Notes: generated by a model from the letters alone, not told the origin. 64,000 nucleotides of DNA from Streptomyces varsoviensis (GCF_000718635.1 NZ_JOBF01000030.1:21503-85502), one strand, 5' to 3'; positions 1 through 11,809 are shown, numbered from the stretch's first letter. Numbers and translations: made by a program.

Positions 1-216
1 GCTGGTCGCGGCGCCGAGGTCGGCGTCGACGAGGAGCACGTCGAAGCGGCGGCCCTCCGCGGCGGCGCGCTCCAGTGAGCGCAGCGCCGCCGGCCCGCTG
101 CCCGCGGCCGCGACCTCCACGTCCTGCTCGGCCGCGAGCGCTGCGGCGAGGGACTCGGCGAAGATGCGGTGGTCGTCGACCACCAGTACCCGAATACGTG
201 CCACAGCCACCCCCAT
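1..216 (-). CDS. Response regulator, N-terminal part (runs off the window)
   Basis: This is the N-terminus of a receiver-domain protein whose remainder lies beyond base 1. The first 72 residues start MGVAVARIRVLVVDDHR and carry the acidic pair (VVDDHR) and the beta-3 segment with an aspartate in VLLVDADLG. It therefore looks like a phosphorylatable NarL/LuxR-class receiver, unlike the degenerate one at 6100-6810. The ATG at 216 was chosen because the receiver fold begins directly after it. The output domain cannot be seen, so assignment to the LuxR class rests only on receiver similarity. It sits downstream of galK on the same strand, 364 bp away, and is probably a separate transcript. Confidence 0.75.
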   Translation of the reverse strand, partial: MGVAVARIRVLVVDDHRIFAESLAAALAAEQDVEVAAAGSGPAALRSLERAAAEGRRFDVLLVDADLGAATS

Positions 217-580
217 GTCAGACAGGCCAGATGTCGGTGGATCGCGGAGAAACCAGTGCGGGTACGGCGCCCGGTTCAGGGGTCGCCACCGCCGCACGGC
301 CGCCGCCGTGCTGTGACGTCTACCCGCCCCCGGGCGTCGTACCTGCCTGTCTCGCCCCCTGATCGGCGTCGGCCCCCACCGACGCTGTGCATCAGAGTAC
401 GGCGGGGGTACGACAACGGAAGGCGATTCACAAAACTGCCCGCTCCCCGTGTTCACGGTGTGTTTCCTGTGCGGTCCTGGGGCGGTTCAGGGCGCAGAAC
501 GACGCGAATTGATCCGTTCCCGAGGCCAAAAGGCTTCCGAAGCAAGCGAGTTGGAGCACAGCGCACGCGGAGGGGCTCGG
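217..580. other. Non-coding spacer between galK and the regulator gene
   Basis: These 364 bases hold no convincing gene on either strand. The right part contains only a weak hairpin (GAGGCC-AAAA-GGCTTC near 531-546) that might end the gal transcript. The left part must hold the promoter of the minus-strand response regulator, but no clear -10/-35 pair is recognisable. Confidence 0.5.
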
Positions 581-1747
581 TCAGGCGACGCGTCGCGCGC
601 CCCCGCTGGGCACCGCCGGGAAGACGCGCGGCGCGCGGTATCCGGCTGTCGCGAAGGCGTCGCGCACGGCCTTGGTGACCGCCTCCGCGTCGCTCTCGGC
701 GGCCAGGACGACGGCGGAGCCGCCGAAGCCGCCGCCGGTCATCCGGGCGCCGAGCGCGCCCGCGTCGCACGCGGCCTCGACGACCAGGTCCAACTCGGCG
801 CAGGAGACGCCGAGATCGTCGCGGAGGGAGGCGTGGCCGGCGCTCAGGACGGGGCCGACGGCGCGGGCGTATCCGGCGTCGAGGAGGGCGATGACTTGCT
901 CGACGCGGTGGTCCTCGGTCACGACGTGGCGTACGTAGCGGCGGATCGTGTCGTCGTCCAATTGGTCGAGGGCGTTGGGCAGTTGCTCGTAGGGCACATC
1001 GCGCAGCGCGCGTACGCCGAGCGCCCGCGCGCCCGCCTCGCAGCCGGCGCGCCGTCGCGCGTACGCGCCGTCTCCCAGTTCGTGTTTGACGCGGGTGTCC
1101 ACGACGAGGAGGGTCAGCCCGTGGGCCGCCAAATCGAACGGTACGTGGCGCTGGGTGAGGTCGCGGGTGTCGAGGTACAGGGCGTGGCCCTCGGCGCAGC
1201 AGGCGGCGGCCATCTGGTCCATGATCCCGCAGGGGACGCCGACGAAGTCGTTCTCGGCGTGCTGGGCGATGCGGGCGAGCCGCGGCGCTTCGATGCCCAG
1301 CCCGTACAGGTCGTCGAGGGCGAGCGCGGTGGCGACTTCGAGGGCGGCGGAGGAGGAGAGGCCGGCGCCGGTGGGCACGGTGGACTCGTAGTGCAGGTCC
1401 GCGCCGGGCAGGGGGTGGCCGGCCTCGCGCAGGGCCCACAGGACGCCGGCGGGGTAGGCGGCCCAGCCGCCGCCGTCCCCGCCTGTGGTGCGGGCCGGTG
1501 CGAGGTCGTCGGTGCGCAGTTCGACGACTTTGCCGTCGCCGTCGGCGGAGTGCAGGCGCAGCACGCCGTCGGTGCGCGGCGAGGCGGCCGCGTGGGTGGT
1601 GTGCGGGAGCGCGAGCGGCATCACGAAGCCGTCGTTGAAGTCGGTGTACTCGCCGATCAGGTTGACCCGGCCGGGGGCCGCCCAGACGCCGGTGGGCGGG
1701 GTTCCGTACACCTCGGCGAAGGCCGTGGCCGCGCGCTCGGCACTCAC
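581..1747 (-). CDS. galK: Galactokinase
   Basis: This 388-residue GHMP kinase phosphorylates galactose to galactose-1-phosphate, the first step of the Leloir pathway. The galactokinase signature [15 protein letters not shown] lies near residues 25-40. The ATP-binding GHMP motif ([12 protein letters not shown]) is near 125, and the C-terminal motif is [11 protein letters not shown]. Length matches the family. The start is GTG at 1747, overlapping the galE stop by 4 bp (GTGA), so translation is coupled. A longer open frame reading upstream through galE is an artefact. It is the last gene of galT-galE-galK, the usual Streptomyces order. Confidence 0.97.
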   Translation of the reverse strand: MSAERAATAFAEVYGTPPTGVWAAPGRVNLIGEYTDFNDGFVMPLALPHTTHAAASPRTDGVLRLHSADGDGKVVELRTDDLAPARTTGGDGGGWAAYPAGVLWALREAGHPLPGADLHYESTVPTGAGLSSSAALEVATALALDDLYGLGIEAPRLARIAQHAENDFVGVPCGIMDQMAAACCAEGHALYLDTRDLTQRHVPFDLAAHGLTLLVVDTRVKHELGDGAYARRRAGCEAGARALGVRALRDVPYEQLPNALDQLDDDTIRRYVRHVVTEDHRVEQVIALLDAGYARAVGPVLSAGHASLRDDLGVSCAELDLVVEAACDAGALGARMTGGGFGGSAVVLAAESDAEAVTKAVRDAFATAGYRAPRVFPAVPSGGARRVA

Positions 1748-2727
1748 TGCTGTCGTTCCTCCTGCTGTGGTGCGGCGCTCTGGGCGAAGGCCCAGGCGTC
1801 CGCGACGATGTCGGTGAGGGCGGCGCGGGCGGGGCGCCAGCCGAGGCGCTGCTTGGCGCGTTCGGCGGAGGCGACGAGGACGGCGGGGTCGCCGGCCCGG
1901 CGCGGGGCGGTGTGCTGGGGGATGGGGCGGCCGGTGACCTGGCGGACGGTGTCGATGACTTCGTGGACGGAGAAGCCGTTGCCGTTGCCGAGGTTGCACA
2001 CGAGGTGTTCGCCGGCCTTGGCGGCGGCGAGGGCGAGGAGGTGGGCGTCGGCGAGGTCGGCGACGTGGATGTAGTCGCGGACGCAGGTGCCGTCGGGGGT
2101 GGGGTAGTCGTCGCCGTAGACGGAGATCGACTCGCGCCTGCCCTGGGCGACTTGGAGGATGAGGGGGATGAGGTGGGATTCGGGGTCGTGGCGTTCGCCC
2201 TGGGCTCCGTGGGCGCCGGCGACGTTGAAGTAGCGCAGGGAGACGGCGGCGAGGCCGTGGGCGGCGCATTCGCCGCTGATCATGTGGTCGACGGCGAGTT
2301 TCGTGGCGCCGTAGGGGTTGGTGGGGGCGGTGGGGGCGTCCTCGGTGATGGGGACGGTGGCGGGTTCGCCGTAGACGGCGGCGGTGGAGGAGAAGACGAG
2401 GGTGCGGACGTCGGCGGCGCGCATGGCGGCGAGCAGTTCGGTGGTGCCGCCGACGTTGTTGCGCCAGTACTTGTCGGGGTCGGTGACGGACTCGCCGACC
2501 TGGGAGTACGCGGCGAAGTGCAGGACGGCGTCGAAGGTGGGGTCGAGGTGGTCGGCGGCGGACTGGATGCGGCCCTCGATGAACTCGGCGCCGGCGGGGA
2601 CGCCTTCGCGGTGTCCGGTGGAGAGGTCGTCGAGGACGGTCACCCGGTGCCCGGCCTCCAGCAGATGGGCCGCGACGACGCTTCCGACATAGCCCGCTCC
2701 GCCTGTGACCAGGTATTTGCTGCTCAC
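1744..2727 (-). CDS. galE: UDP-glucose 4-epimerase
   Basis: This 327-residue extended SDR interconverts UDP-galactose and UDP-glucose with bound NAD. The Rossmann motif GGAGYVG is at residues 9-15. The catalytic Ser/Tyr-K signature is seen as SSTAAVYG and YGATKLAVD, and a conserved RYFNVAGA follows. It overlaps galT upstream and galK downstream by 4 bp each, so the three cytosolic enzymes should be made in proportion. Length and motifs are standard. Confidence 0.97.
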   Translation of the reverse strand: MSSKYLVTGGAGYVGSVVAAHLLEAGHRVTVLDDLSTGHREGVPAGAEFIEGRIQSAADHLDPTFDAVLHFAAYSQVGESVTDPDKYWRNNVGGTTELLAAMRAADVRTLVFSSTAAVYGEPATVPITEDAPTAPTNPYGATKLAVDHMISGECAAHGLAAVSLRYFNVAGAHGAQGERHDPESHLIPLILQVAQGRRESISVYGDDYPTPDGTCVRDYIHVADLADAHLLALAAAKAGEHLVCNLGNGNGFSVHEVIDTVRQVTGRPIPQHTAPRRAGDPAVLVASAERAKQRLGWRPARAALTDIVADAWAFAQSAAPQQEERQQ

Positions 2728-3770
2728 TTACCCGCTACCTCCCGCAGTCGCTCGGCCGCTCGTTCCGGCGGCACGTCGTTGATGAACACATTCATGCCGG
2801 ATTCGGAACCCGCGAGGAACTTCAGCTTGCCGGAAGTGCGGCGGATGGTGAAAAGCTCCAGATGGAGGGCGAAGTCGGCGCGGTCCGGGGCGGTGAGGGG
2901 CGCCTGGTGCCAGGCCGCGATGTACGGCGTGGGGGGCTCCGCCTCGCCGAAGATCCGGTCGAAGCGCCGCAAGACTTCCAGATAGACCTGTGGGAACTCG
3001 GTGCGCGCGGCGTCGTCGAGGGCGAGGAGGTCGGGGACGCGCCGCTTGGGGTAGAGGTGGACCTCGTACGGCCAGTGGGCGGCGTACGGGACGAAGGCGG
3101 TCCAGTGCTCGGCGTCGAGGACGATGCGGCGGCCGTCGGCGTGTTCGTCGGCGAGGACGTCGTCGAAGAGGTTGCGGCCGCCGGTGGTCTCGCGGTGCGC
3201 GGCGAGGGAGGCGAGCATCCGTTCGGTGCGGGGGGTGGTGAAGGGGTAGGCGTAGATCTGGCCGTGCGGGTGGCCGAGGGTGACGCCGATCTCGGCGCCG
3301 CGGTTCTCGAAGCAGAAGACCTGTTCGACGCCGGGGAGCTGGGAGAGTTCGGCGGTGCGGTCGGTCCAGGCGTCGAGGACGAGGGCGGCCTGTTCCTCGG
3401 TGAGGTCGGCGAAGGACGCGTCGTGGTCGGAGGTGAAGCAGACGACCTCGCAGCGGCCGGAGTCGCCGGCCAGGGAGGGGAAGCGGTTCTCGAAGACGGC
3501 GACGTCGTAGTCGGCGGCGGGGATCTCGGTGTGTTTGCCGTCGCGGGAGGGGCAGAGCGGGCAGGCGTCGGCCGGCGGGTGGTAGGTGCGGCCCTGGCGG
3601 TGGGAGGCGACGGCGACACAGTCGCCGAGGAGCGGGTCGCGGCGGATCTCGGAGGTGGTGGAGATGGGGTCGAGGGGTCGTTGGTCGACGGCGTCGCGGA
3701 CCGCGTCGTCGCGCGCGTCGTAGTAGATGAGCTCCCTGCCGTCCGCGAGTCGGGTCGCCGTCTTCTTCAC
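2724..3770 (-). CDS. galT: Galactose-1-phosphate uridylyltransferase
   Basis: The enzyme swaps UMP between UDP-glucose and galactose-1-phosphate. A zinc-type CPLCP pair lies near residue 70, and the catalytic HPHGQ motif near 165 carries the histidine that is uridylylated. The GTG at 3770 (VKKTATRL) is preferred over the ATG at 3800 because GAGGAG lies 7 bases upstream of it and homologues begin at this point. That gives 348 residues. It is the first gene of the gal operon, read from the regulatory region at 3801-3991. Confidence 0.95.
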   Translation of the reverse strand: MKKTATRLADGRELIYYDARDDAVRDAVDQRPLDPISTTSEIRRDPLLGDCVAVASHRQGRTYHPPADACPLCPSRDGKHTEIPAADYDVAVFENRFPSLAGDSGRCEVVCFTSDHDASFADLTEEQAALVLDAWTDRTAELSQLPGVEQVFCFENRGAEIGVTLGHPHGQIYAYPFTTPRTERMLASLAAHRETTGGRNLFDDVLADEHADGRRIVLDAEHWTAFVPYAAHWPYEVHLYPKRRVPDLLALDDAARTEFPQVYLEVLRRFDRIFGEAEPPTPYIAAWHQAPLTAPDRADFALHLELFTIRRTSGKLKFLAGSESGMNVFINDVPPERAAERLREVAGK

Positions 3771-3800
3771 CTGGCTGCTCCTCGCCCTGTCCGTGCGCAT

Positions 3801-3991
3801 GGCCGCTGCCGCGACCTAACAAACATAACCAAACATAATGAACCACGAGCCAACAGCGCCGTCAACATCACAATCCAACAAAGACACCCAACAGAAGTGT
3901 TCATTTTCGGACCGGCTGAGCGTACGTTGCTGTGCGATCCGCGCAGCCCCCGTGTCACCCCAACCCCCGTGCCACCCGAAAAGAGCACCCC
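3801..3991. promoter_or_regulatory. Divergent gal operon / symporter control region
   Basis: This unusually AT-rich spacer contains two adjacent 10-base repeats at 3821-3830 and 3831-3840 (AAACATAA core, read as TTATGTTT toward galT), in phase with one helical turn. A TGTGAT hexamer, read on the minus strand, sits at 3867-3872. Known work on the Streptomyces galP1 promoter describes repeated hexamers of TGTGAT consensus as its operator. TTGACG followed 19 bases later by CATTAT is a possible minus-strand promoter. The region should control galT-E-K one way and the symporter the other, giving co-induction by galactose. Confidence 0.6.
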
Positions 3992-5665
3992 ATGCAGAAT
4001 CTGGCCGAAGGGCTTCGGCTCCCCACCAACGGGCTCGACTACGCCATCCTCGGGATCTACTTCGCCGTCGTCCTCGGCATCGGATTCGCGGCCCGGCGCT
4101 CCGTGAAGACCAGCCTCGACTTCTTCCTCTCCGGCCGCTCACTGCCCGCCTGGGTCACCGGCCTCGCCTTCGTCGCCGCCAACCTCGGCGCCACCGAGAT
4201 CCTGGGCATGGCGGCCAACGGCGCGCAGTACGGCGCGTACACCGTGCACTGGTACTGGATCGGCGCGATCCCCGCCATGGTCTTCCTCGGCCTGGTGATG
4301 ATGCCGTTCTACTACGGCTCGAAGGTGCGCTCCGTCCCCGAATTCCTGCTGCACCGCTTCGGGCCGTCCTCGCACCTGCTCTCCTCGATCATCTTCGCCG
4401 TATCGTCCGTGCTGATCGCGGGCGTCAACCTGTACGCGATGGCGATCGTGCTGCAGGCGCTGCTCGGCTGGCCGCAGTGGGTCGCCATCGTCGTCGCCGG
4501 ATTCTTCGTCCTCGCCTACATCACCCTCGGCGGGCTCTCCTCCGCGATCTACAACGAGGTCCTCCAGTTCTTCGTGATCCTCGCCGCCCTGATCCCGCTG
4601 ACCATCGTCGGCCTCAAGCGGGTCGGCGGCTGGAACGGGCTCACCGACTCGCTCTCCGGCTCGCACGGCGACGCTTTCCTCACCGCGTGGAAGGGCACCG
4701 GCATCGGCGAGTCCAACCCGCTGGGCGCCAACTGGCTGACCATCGTCCTGGGGCTCGGCTTCGTCATGAGCTTCGGCTACTGGACCACCAACTTCGCCGA
4801 GGTGCAGCGCGCGCTGTCCGCGAAGAACCTCAGCGCCGCCAAGCGCACCCCGCTCATCGCCGCCTTCCCCAAGATCTTCATCCCGCTGGTCGTCGTCGTC
4901 CCCGGCCTGATCGCCCTGGTCATGGAGCCCTCGCTCGGCAAGGCCGGCAAGGACGGGCTCCAATACAACGACGCCATCCCGGTCCTCATGCGCGACCTGC
5001 TGCCCAACGGCGTCCTCGGCATCGCCGTCACCGGGCTCCTCGCCGCCTTCATGGCGGGCATGGCCGCCAACGTGTCGTCCTTCAACACCGTCTTCACCAA
5101 CGACATCTGGGCCGCGTACCTGAAGAAGAACCGCGAGGACGCCTACTACCTGAAGACCGGCCGCTGGGTCACGGCCGTCGGCGTGCTGATCGGCATGGGC
5201 ACCGCGTTCATCGCCTCCTCCTTCAGCAACATCATGAACTACCTCCAGACCCTGTTCTCCTTCTTCAACGTGCCGCTGTTCGTCGTCTTCATCATCGGCA
5301 TGTTCTGGAAGCGCACCACGGCCGCGGCCGGGTTCTGGGGGCTCCTGTCGGGCACCGTCGCGGCGATGGTCAACTACTTCTGGTTCTACAAGCAGGGCGT
5401 CATCACCATCCCCTCCGACCAGGGCGCCAACTTCGTCTCCTCCATCGTCGCGTTCGTCGTCGGCGCCGCCGTGATGGTCGTCGTCACGATGTTCACCAAG
5501 TCCAAGTCCGCCGAGTCGCTGGCCGGCCTGGTCTACGGCACCCGCTCTCCCGGCATGACGGAGCTGCCCGGCGAGGGCGACGACGCCTGGTACCGCAGGC
5601 CCGCGCTGCTCGGCTGGGGCGCGATCGTGCTCGCCGCCGCCTGCTACGTCCCGTTCTCCTTCTAG
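3992..5665 (+). CDS. Sodium/solute symporter (SSS family), probable galactose uptake
   Basis: This 557-residue integral membrane protein has about 14 hydrophobic segments and the SSS/SGLT pattern: DYAILGIYF at TM1, SGRSLPAW after TM2, and the conserved helices around LGATEILGMAANG. It imports a solute with Na+. Divergence from galT-E-K across a shared regulatory region points to galactose or a galactoside as substrate; this is inference from context. The ATG at 3992 is chosen because TM1 follows at once; its ribosome site (AAAAGAG) is weak. The small gene 85 bp downstream probably belongs to the same transcript. Confidence 0.85.
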   Translation: MQNLAEGLRLPTNGLDYAILGIYFAVVLGIGFAARRSVKTSLDFFLSGRSLPAWVTGLAFVAANLGATEILGMAANGAQYGAYTVHWYWIGAIPAMVFLGLVMMPFYYGSKVRSVPEFLLHRFGPSSHLLSSIIFAVSSVLIAGVNLYAMAIVLQALLGWPQWVAIVVAGFFVLAYITLGGLSSAIYNEVLQFFVILAALIPLTIVGLKRVGGWNGLTDSLSGSHGDAFLTAWKGTGIGESNPLGANWLTIVLGLGFVMSFGYWTTNFAEVQRALSAKNLSAAKRTPLIAAFPKIFIPLVVVVPGLIALVMEPSLGKAGKDGLQYNDAIPVLMRDLLPNGVLGIAVTGLLAAFMAGMAANVSSFNTVFTNDIWAAYLKKNREDAYYLKTGRWVTAVGVLIGMGTAFIASSFSNIMNYLQTLFSFFNVPLFVVFIIGMFWKRTTAAAGFWGLLSGTVAAMVNYFWFYKQGVITIPSDQGANFVSSIVAFVVGAAVMVVVTMFTKSKSAESLAGLVYGTRSPGMTELPGEGDDAWYRRPALLGWGAIVLAAACYVPFSF

Positions 5666-5749
5666 CGCCGGGCAGCGCACCAGCGGCACCGCGCGCATCA
5701 TGAGCACCGACCACCAGCCCCGACGGACCGAGCGAAAGAAGCACGCACC

Positions 5750-6040
5750 ATGAGCGACTACCAGCGCGAAGTCGAAGAACTGGAGCGCGAGTCCACCACC
5801 GCCGCGCGCCTCTTCGACGTACGGCGCATCATCGGCGGCCTCTTCGTGGTCTACGGCGTCATCGTCACCATCGCCGGGATCACCGCCTCCGACGCCGACA
5901 TCAAGAAGGCCCAGGACATCAACATCAACCTCTGGACGGGCCTGGGCATGCTCGTCCTCGGCCTCCTCTTCCTGATCTGGCTCAAGCTGCGGCCGACCGT
6001 GCCGCCCGCGCCCGACGAGCCCGCGGACGACCAGGGCTGA
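5750..6040 (+). CDS. Small two-helix membrane protein
   Basis: This 96-residue protein has a charged N-terminus (SDYQREVEELERES) followed by two hydrophobic helices, near residues 29-46 and 63-80, and a proline/acid-rich tail. The predicted topology is a membrane hairpin. AGCGAAAGAAG lies about 10 bases before the ATG. It follows the sodium symporter on the same strand, so a role as accessory subunit or a co-expressed membrane protein is likely. I recognise no family with a known activity. Confidence 0.85.
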   Translation: MSDYQREVEELERESTTAARLFDVRRIIGGLFVVYGVIVTIAGITASDADIKKAQDININLWTGLGMLVLGLLFLIWLKLRPTVPPAPDEPADDQG

Positions 6041-6099
6041 CCGCGGCCCGAGGCCACCGCCCCGACAAGACGGCCGAGCCGGGACGGCCAGCGGCGGAG

Positions 6100-6810
6100 T
6101 CAGGACGGCCGCGCCGCGCCCGGCTCCGCCGCGTGGTTCGACGCGCTGGTCGCGGCGCGGTCCAGCAGCCCCGTACGGGCCGCCAGCGCCGCCGCCTCCA
6201 GCCGGGACGTCACGCCCAGCTTCATCAGCACCCGCTGTACGTGCGTACGGGCCGTGCTCGGGGCGATGCCCATGCCCGCCGCGATCAGCCGGGTGTCCTC
6301 CCCCTCCGCCACCCGCATCAGCACCTCCACCTCGCGCGGCGTCAGCATGTGCAGCAGCCGCGCGCCCTCGTCGTCCGGCTGCGCCGCCGGATTGAGCAGC
6401 TCGGCGAAGGCGTTCTGCAGGAGCTGCGGTTCGATCGCGGACTCCCCGGCGCGCGCCTTCACCATGGCCCGCTCGACGCCCTCGATGCGCTCGTTGTGCC
6501 GTACGTAGCCGGACGCGCCGGCCGCGAAGGCCGCCGCGATGCCGTGCGGGCTCGGCACCGGACCGAGCACCACCACCGCGACCTGCGGCCGCTCGCGCTT
6601 GATCCGTACCACCGGCTCGAACACGCCCGGCTCGGCGGGCGTCGCCGTGCCCAGCAGACAGACCTCCGGCGCCCTGCTCACCACCAGCTCGGCCGCCCCG
6701 GCGCTCGGAGCCGCCGCGGCCAGCACCCTGTGCCCGCGCAATTTCAACGCCGAAGCGAGCGCCTCGGCCAGCAGACGGTGATCGTCGACCACCATGAGCC
6801 GCACGCCCAT
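6100..6810 (-). CDS. LuxR/NarL-type regulator with degenerate receiver domain
   Basis: This 236-residue protein has an N-terminal receiver-like domain (1-125) and a LuxR helix-turn-helix (about 155-215, LTPREVEVLMRVAEGE...). The acidic pair (VVDDHR) is present. However, the position of the phosphorylated Asp is Gly54 (LLGTATPAEPG), the switch Ser/Thr is Gly83, and the conserved Lys is His105. It should therefore not work by aspartyl phosphorylation. No histidine kinase is adjacent. It converges with the small membrane protein gene. Function and targets are unknown; it may be constitutive, ligand-controlled or active through dimerisation. Confidence 0.9.
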   Translation of the reverse strand: MGVRLMVVDDHRLLAEALASALKLRGHRVLAAAAPSAGAAELVVSRAPEVCLLGTATPAEPGVFEPVVRIKRERPQVAVVVLGPVPSPHGIAAAFAAGASGYVRHNERIEGVERAMVKARAGESAIEPQLLQNAFAELLNPAAQPDDEGARLLHMLTPREVEVLMRVAEGEDTRLIAAGMGIAPSTARTHVQRVLMKLGVTSRLEAAALAARTGLLDRAATSASNHAAEPGAARPS

Positions 6811-7124
6811 GACCTACCCCCCTGTCCCCCCAAGAGACCTACGTACCGGCCCTTCCGGCCTTGTCAGGCTCCCTCCCCTGGTCGTTTGCGTACGTCTCCC
6901 TGAGCCCCTTGCCCCCGGAAGCTACACGCTCGCCCGCCATCGCGCGCCCCCTACCGGCGAGAAGTCCCCCGGAATGCCGAAATCCCGCCGCATCTCGCGT
7001 AGTTCGCGGTCGGAGTGGAACGTTCCAGCACGTCCGCGGCCCCGTCCGTACGGGCGTACGAGCGGGGCCGGGGCGCGGGCCGCCGGGCCGGGGCCGCGGG
7101 TGCGGCGGCCGGTCCGGCACGGGT

Positions 7125-8915
7125 TCAACTGCCGCCGAAGATCAGCAGCGTGTACGTCTTGCCGCTGTGCGAGGAACGCGGCTTGTCGGCGTAGTGGTTG
7201 CCGAGGAAGAGCCGCCCCTGAGCGTACAGACCCTCCTGGTAGTCCGGCGAGAGCGCGTTCTCCGCCTCGTGCGTGGCCGCCGGGTTCCTCAGCAGCACGT
7301 CCTTGCCGTACGTCGCGGGGTCGATGCGCACCACCGAGCCGCCCGACTGGTACGTCGGGAGCTGGTAGGCGATGACGTGGCCGTCCTCGCCCATCGACAG
7401 GGGCAGCAGCAGGGAGCCGGGCGTGCCCTCCGCCTTGCCCTTGGACCGGCCGCTGGCCAGATCGAAGCCGACGACCTCGTTGACCTCGCCCGAGACGGTG
7501 GACTTGCCGCTCGTGTGCTCCTTGGTCGGCAGGTACAGGGTGTCCTTGGAGACCGCGAGCTTGACGCAGCCCTCGACGTTCGTCGCGTCGCACTTCGGCG
7601 TGTAGACGCCGCCCTGCGTCGAGATCTTGCTGCGCAGCCGGCCGGCCTTGGCGCTGTCGTCGACGGCCATGAAGTCGGAGACGCCGTTGCCCGCCGAGCC
7701 CGCCGCGTCGAGGCCGACGACCAGCGGGTCGGTGGAGGCGATGTGCGCCCAACTGATGCCGGAGGGCACCCGGAACGCCGACTTCACCGCGCCCGTCGCC
7801 GGGTTCAGCGTCTGGACCTCCAGGGACGGCCGGTTGTACGCGCCGCAGCGCCGCACCGCGACGAGCTTGTCGCCGCCCCCGTAACCGGCGTCCTTGCAGG
7901 AGTCGCCGCTCTTGGGCTTCCACAGCTCCTTGCCGCCGTCCAGGGACCAGGCGGCGCCGCCGGACGTGCCGCCCGCGGCGACGGTGCCGCCGCCGACGGT
8001 GACCTCGTCGAAGCGGATGTCCTCGTCGCCGAGCTTGGCGGTGTGCTGCCACAGCTTCTTGCCGGCGTTGAGGTCGATCGCGGCGACCTGGTCGCAGCTC
8101 GGGTACTTCTTCTCAGGGGTCGGCCGGGCGTTCTTGAAGAGCACCGCGGTCTTGCCGTCGGCCGTGGTCCGCTGGGACGCCCAGCAGATCTCCCCGTCGA
8201 GCGGGACCTCCCACTTGCGGCCGCCGGAGAGCCCGTACCCGACCAGCTTGTAGACGTCGGACTTGACGACGTACTTGTCGGTCGCCCAGAGGCCCTTGGT
8301 CGTGACGAGGTCGGGGACGCGCTCCTGCTCCTTGCCGAAGAGCAGCTTGCCGTCGACGGTCTCGGGCTTCGCCCCGCCGCCGCCGTCCTTCCCGTCCTTG
8401 TCCCGGTCGCCCTTCTCGTCGGACTTGGCCAGGCTCTTCCCGTCCTTCCCGCCGTCGTCCTTCGTGGCGAACCAGACGCCGCCGCCGATGGCGAGGGCGA
8501 GCACCACGACCGCGCTGACGATGACGGTCAGGCGCTGCTTGGACCTGCCGCCGCCGGGCGCTCCGCCGGGGAACCGCGCGGGCGGCGGCGGGTACGCGCC
8601 GTAGGGCTGCTGCCCGTACGGACCGGGCTGCCCCTGCCCTTGCTGCGGTCCGGGCCCCGTGCCGTACGGCTGGGTCGGAAAGTCCTGCGGCCCCGGCTGC
8701 GCCGGGTAGCCGTAACCGGGCGGCGGGGGCGGCGTACCAGGAGGCAGGGGCGGCGGAGGGGGCGGCGCCTGCGGATAGCCGTAGCCGGGCTGCCCCTGCG
8801 GTGGCTGCTGGGGCGGCTGCGGCGGCTGGGCGGGCGGATAGCCGTACGAGGGGTCCTGCGGCGGGCCGAAGCCGCCCTTCGGCGGCTCGTTCGGCGGTTG
8901 GGGCGGCTGGGACAT
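7125..8915 (-). CDS. Membrane-anchored PQQ-type beta-propeller protein with Pro-rich cytoplasmic tail
   Basis: The 596 residues form three parts. A long Pro/Gly/Gln/Tyr-rich N-terminus (about 1-125, repeats of PPQ and PGYGYP) comes first. One transmembrane helix follows (about 130-152, LTVIVSAVVVLALAIGGGVWF). Then comes an acidic Lys/Asp/Gly linker and an extracellular domain from about 185 with repeated W/DG blades typical of outer-surface PQQ-like propellers. Streptomyces often pairs such domains with Ser/Thr kinases; here there is no kinase domain, so it is probably a sensor or scaffold at the cell surface. The N-terminal repeats resemble cytoplasmic low-complexity tails. Nothing indicates enzyme activity. 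Confidence 0.85.
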   Translation of the reverse strand: MSQPPQPPNEPPKGGFGPPQDPSYGYPPAQPPQPPQQPPQGQPGYGYPQAPPPPPPLPPGTPPPPPGYGYPAQPGPQDFPTQPYGTGPGPQQGQGQPGPYGQQPYGAYPPPPARFPGGAPGGGRSKQRLTVIVSAVVVLALAIGGGVWFATKDDGGKDGKSLAKSDEKGDRDKDGKDGGGGAKPETVDGKLLFGKEQERVPDLVTTKGLWATDKYVVKSDVYKLVGYGLSGGRKWEVPLDGEICWASQRTTADGKTAVLFKNARPTPEKKYPSCDQVAAIDLNAGKKLWQHTAKLGDEDIRFDEVTVGGGTVAAGGTSGGAAWSLDGGKELWKPKSGDSCKDAGYGGGDKLVAVRRCGAYNRPSLEVQTLNPATGAVKSAFRVPSGISWAHIASTDPLVVGLDAAGSAGNGVSDFMAVDDSAKAGRLRSKISTQGGVYTPKCDATNVEGCVKLAVSKDTLYLPTKEHTSGKSTVSGEVNEVVGFDLASGRSKGKAEGTPGSLLLPLSMGEDGHVIAYQLPTYQSGGSVVRIDPATYGKDVLLRNPAATHEAENALSPDYQEGLYAQGRLFLGNHYADKPRSSHSGKTYTLLIFGGS

Positions 8916-9234
8916 CAGCGTTCCTCTTTACGCGGGCCCGCGGCGCCGATCCGTCTCCCCCGCACTCCCGGTGGCCGGATATCGACTGAATATCCACCGG
9001 GAAGGAGCGAACCGGGCGCGAAACCCGCCAGTCGATGACAGACGAGCGGACATTCTTTCTACCACCCGCCCCCGACACCCCACCGCCCAACAAAGCCCCC
9101 CACAACCACCTGAGACCACCCCGTGACAGACCCGTCCCCCCCACCTCGCCCCACAGCCCCACCGAACGTTTTGCGACAACGCGCCGGGGTGCATGGGCGG
9201 ATCGCGCGGCGCCCGGAGGCTGCCCGGCCGCCCC
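8916..9234. promoter_or_regulatory. Spacer with upstream palindrome
   Basis: These 319 bases hold no gene. An interrupted palindrome, GGATAT-CGACTGA-ATATCC, lies at 8977-8995, about 60 bases before the propeller-protein start, and could be its operator. A second inverted repeat (CGGG-CGCGAAA-CCCG) follows near 9013-9027. The rest is C-rich on the plus strand with no recognisable signal. Confidence 0.4.
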
Positions 9235-9984
9235 TCAGGACAACGCGCGCTCCAGCGTCGCCCGTTGCTCCGCGACCCATTCCCGGGCGGCCCGGATCTC
9301 CCGCGTCGCGCCCGCCGCGCGCAGCCGGACCATCGCGGGGTCACCGGCGGCCGCGCCCGCCTCGATGCCGCGCAGGCTCCTGTCCTGCCACCACCGGACC
9401 GTGGCCACGAGTTCGCCGCGCGCCCGCCCGTCCAGGCCGTAGGCGTCTGCGATCAGCCGCATCCGGCGGGCCGCTTCGGCGACGTCCGGCGTCCGCGGGC
9501 CGAGGTCGAGGTACTGCCAGCAGACATGGGCGACGTCGTGGCTCCGCTCGCCGGGCGCGGCCAGGTCCCAGTCGAGGAAGGCGACCGGGCGCAGGACCCC
9601 GCCGACGGCGCGGTAGACGGTGTTCTTGGGGGCGAGGTCGTTGTGGCACACGACGGCACGGTCGCCGGCCAGGGCGGTACCCGCCGTCAGGTCGTGGAAT
9701 TCCCGGACGAGCCGGGCGACCCGCACCAGGCTCTCGTCGGCGTGCACGGCGGCGGGCTGCCGGGGCGCCGGCTCCCAGGCGACGTGGCCGTCGAGGTGGC
9801 CGAGGGTTTCCCGGCCCTCGTCGTCCACGCCGAGCCAGGGCGGGGCGCCCGTCCAGCCGCGCGCCTCCAGCAGCGTCAGCAGCTCCGCCACGAACGGCGT
9901 GTTCGCCGAGGCGGTGCGGCGTACGGTGTCGCCCACCCGCACCACCTCGCGCACGGCCCCGCCGGGCAGGGGCTCCTCGGTCAT
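9235..9984 (-). CDS. Aminoglycoside phosphotransferase (APH) family kinase
   Basis: This 249-residue cytosolic protein has the APH/choline-kinase catalytic motifs: the Brenner loop HNDL (about 137-140) and FLDWD (about 157-161) for metal binding. It is shorter than most APH enzymes, and a nucleotide-binding N-lobe is only weakly visible. Family members phosphorylate aminoglycosides, choline, homoserine or other small alcohols; the substrate cannot be told here. It lies just downstream (22 bp) of the ABC-F gene on the same strand, so the two may be co-transcribed. Confidence 0.8.
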   Translation of the reverse strand: MTEEPLPGGAVREVVRVGDTVRRTASANTPFVAELLTLLEARGWTGAPPWLGVDDEGRETLGHLDGHVAWEPAPRQPAAVHADESLVRVARLVREFHDLTAGTALAGDRAVVCHNDLAPKNTVYRAVGGVLRPVAFLDWDLAAPGERSHDVAHVCWQYLDLGPRTPDVAEAARRMRLIADAYGLDGRARGELVATVRWWQDRSLRGIEAGAAAGDPAMVRLRAAGATREIRAAREWVAEQRATLERALS

Positions 9985-10006
9985 CCCGTTCGCGCCGCGC
10001 GGCCGG

Positions 10007-11809
<1,803 letters not shown>

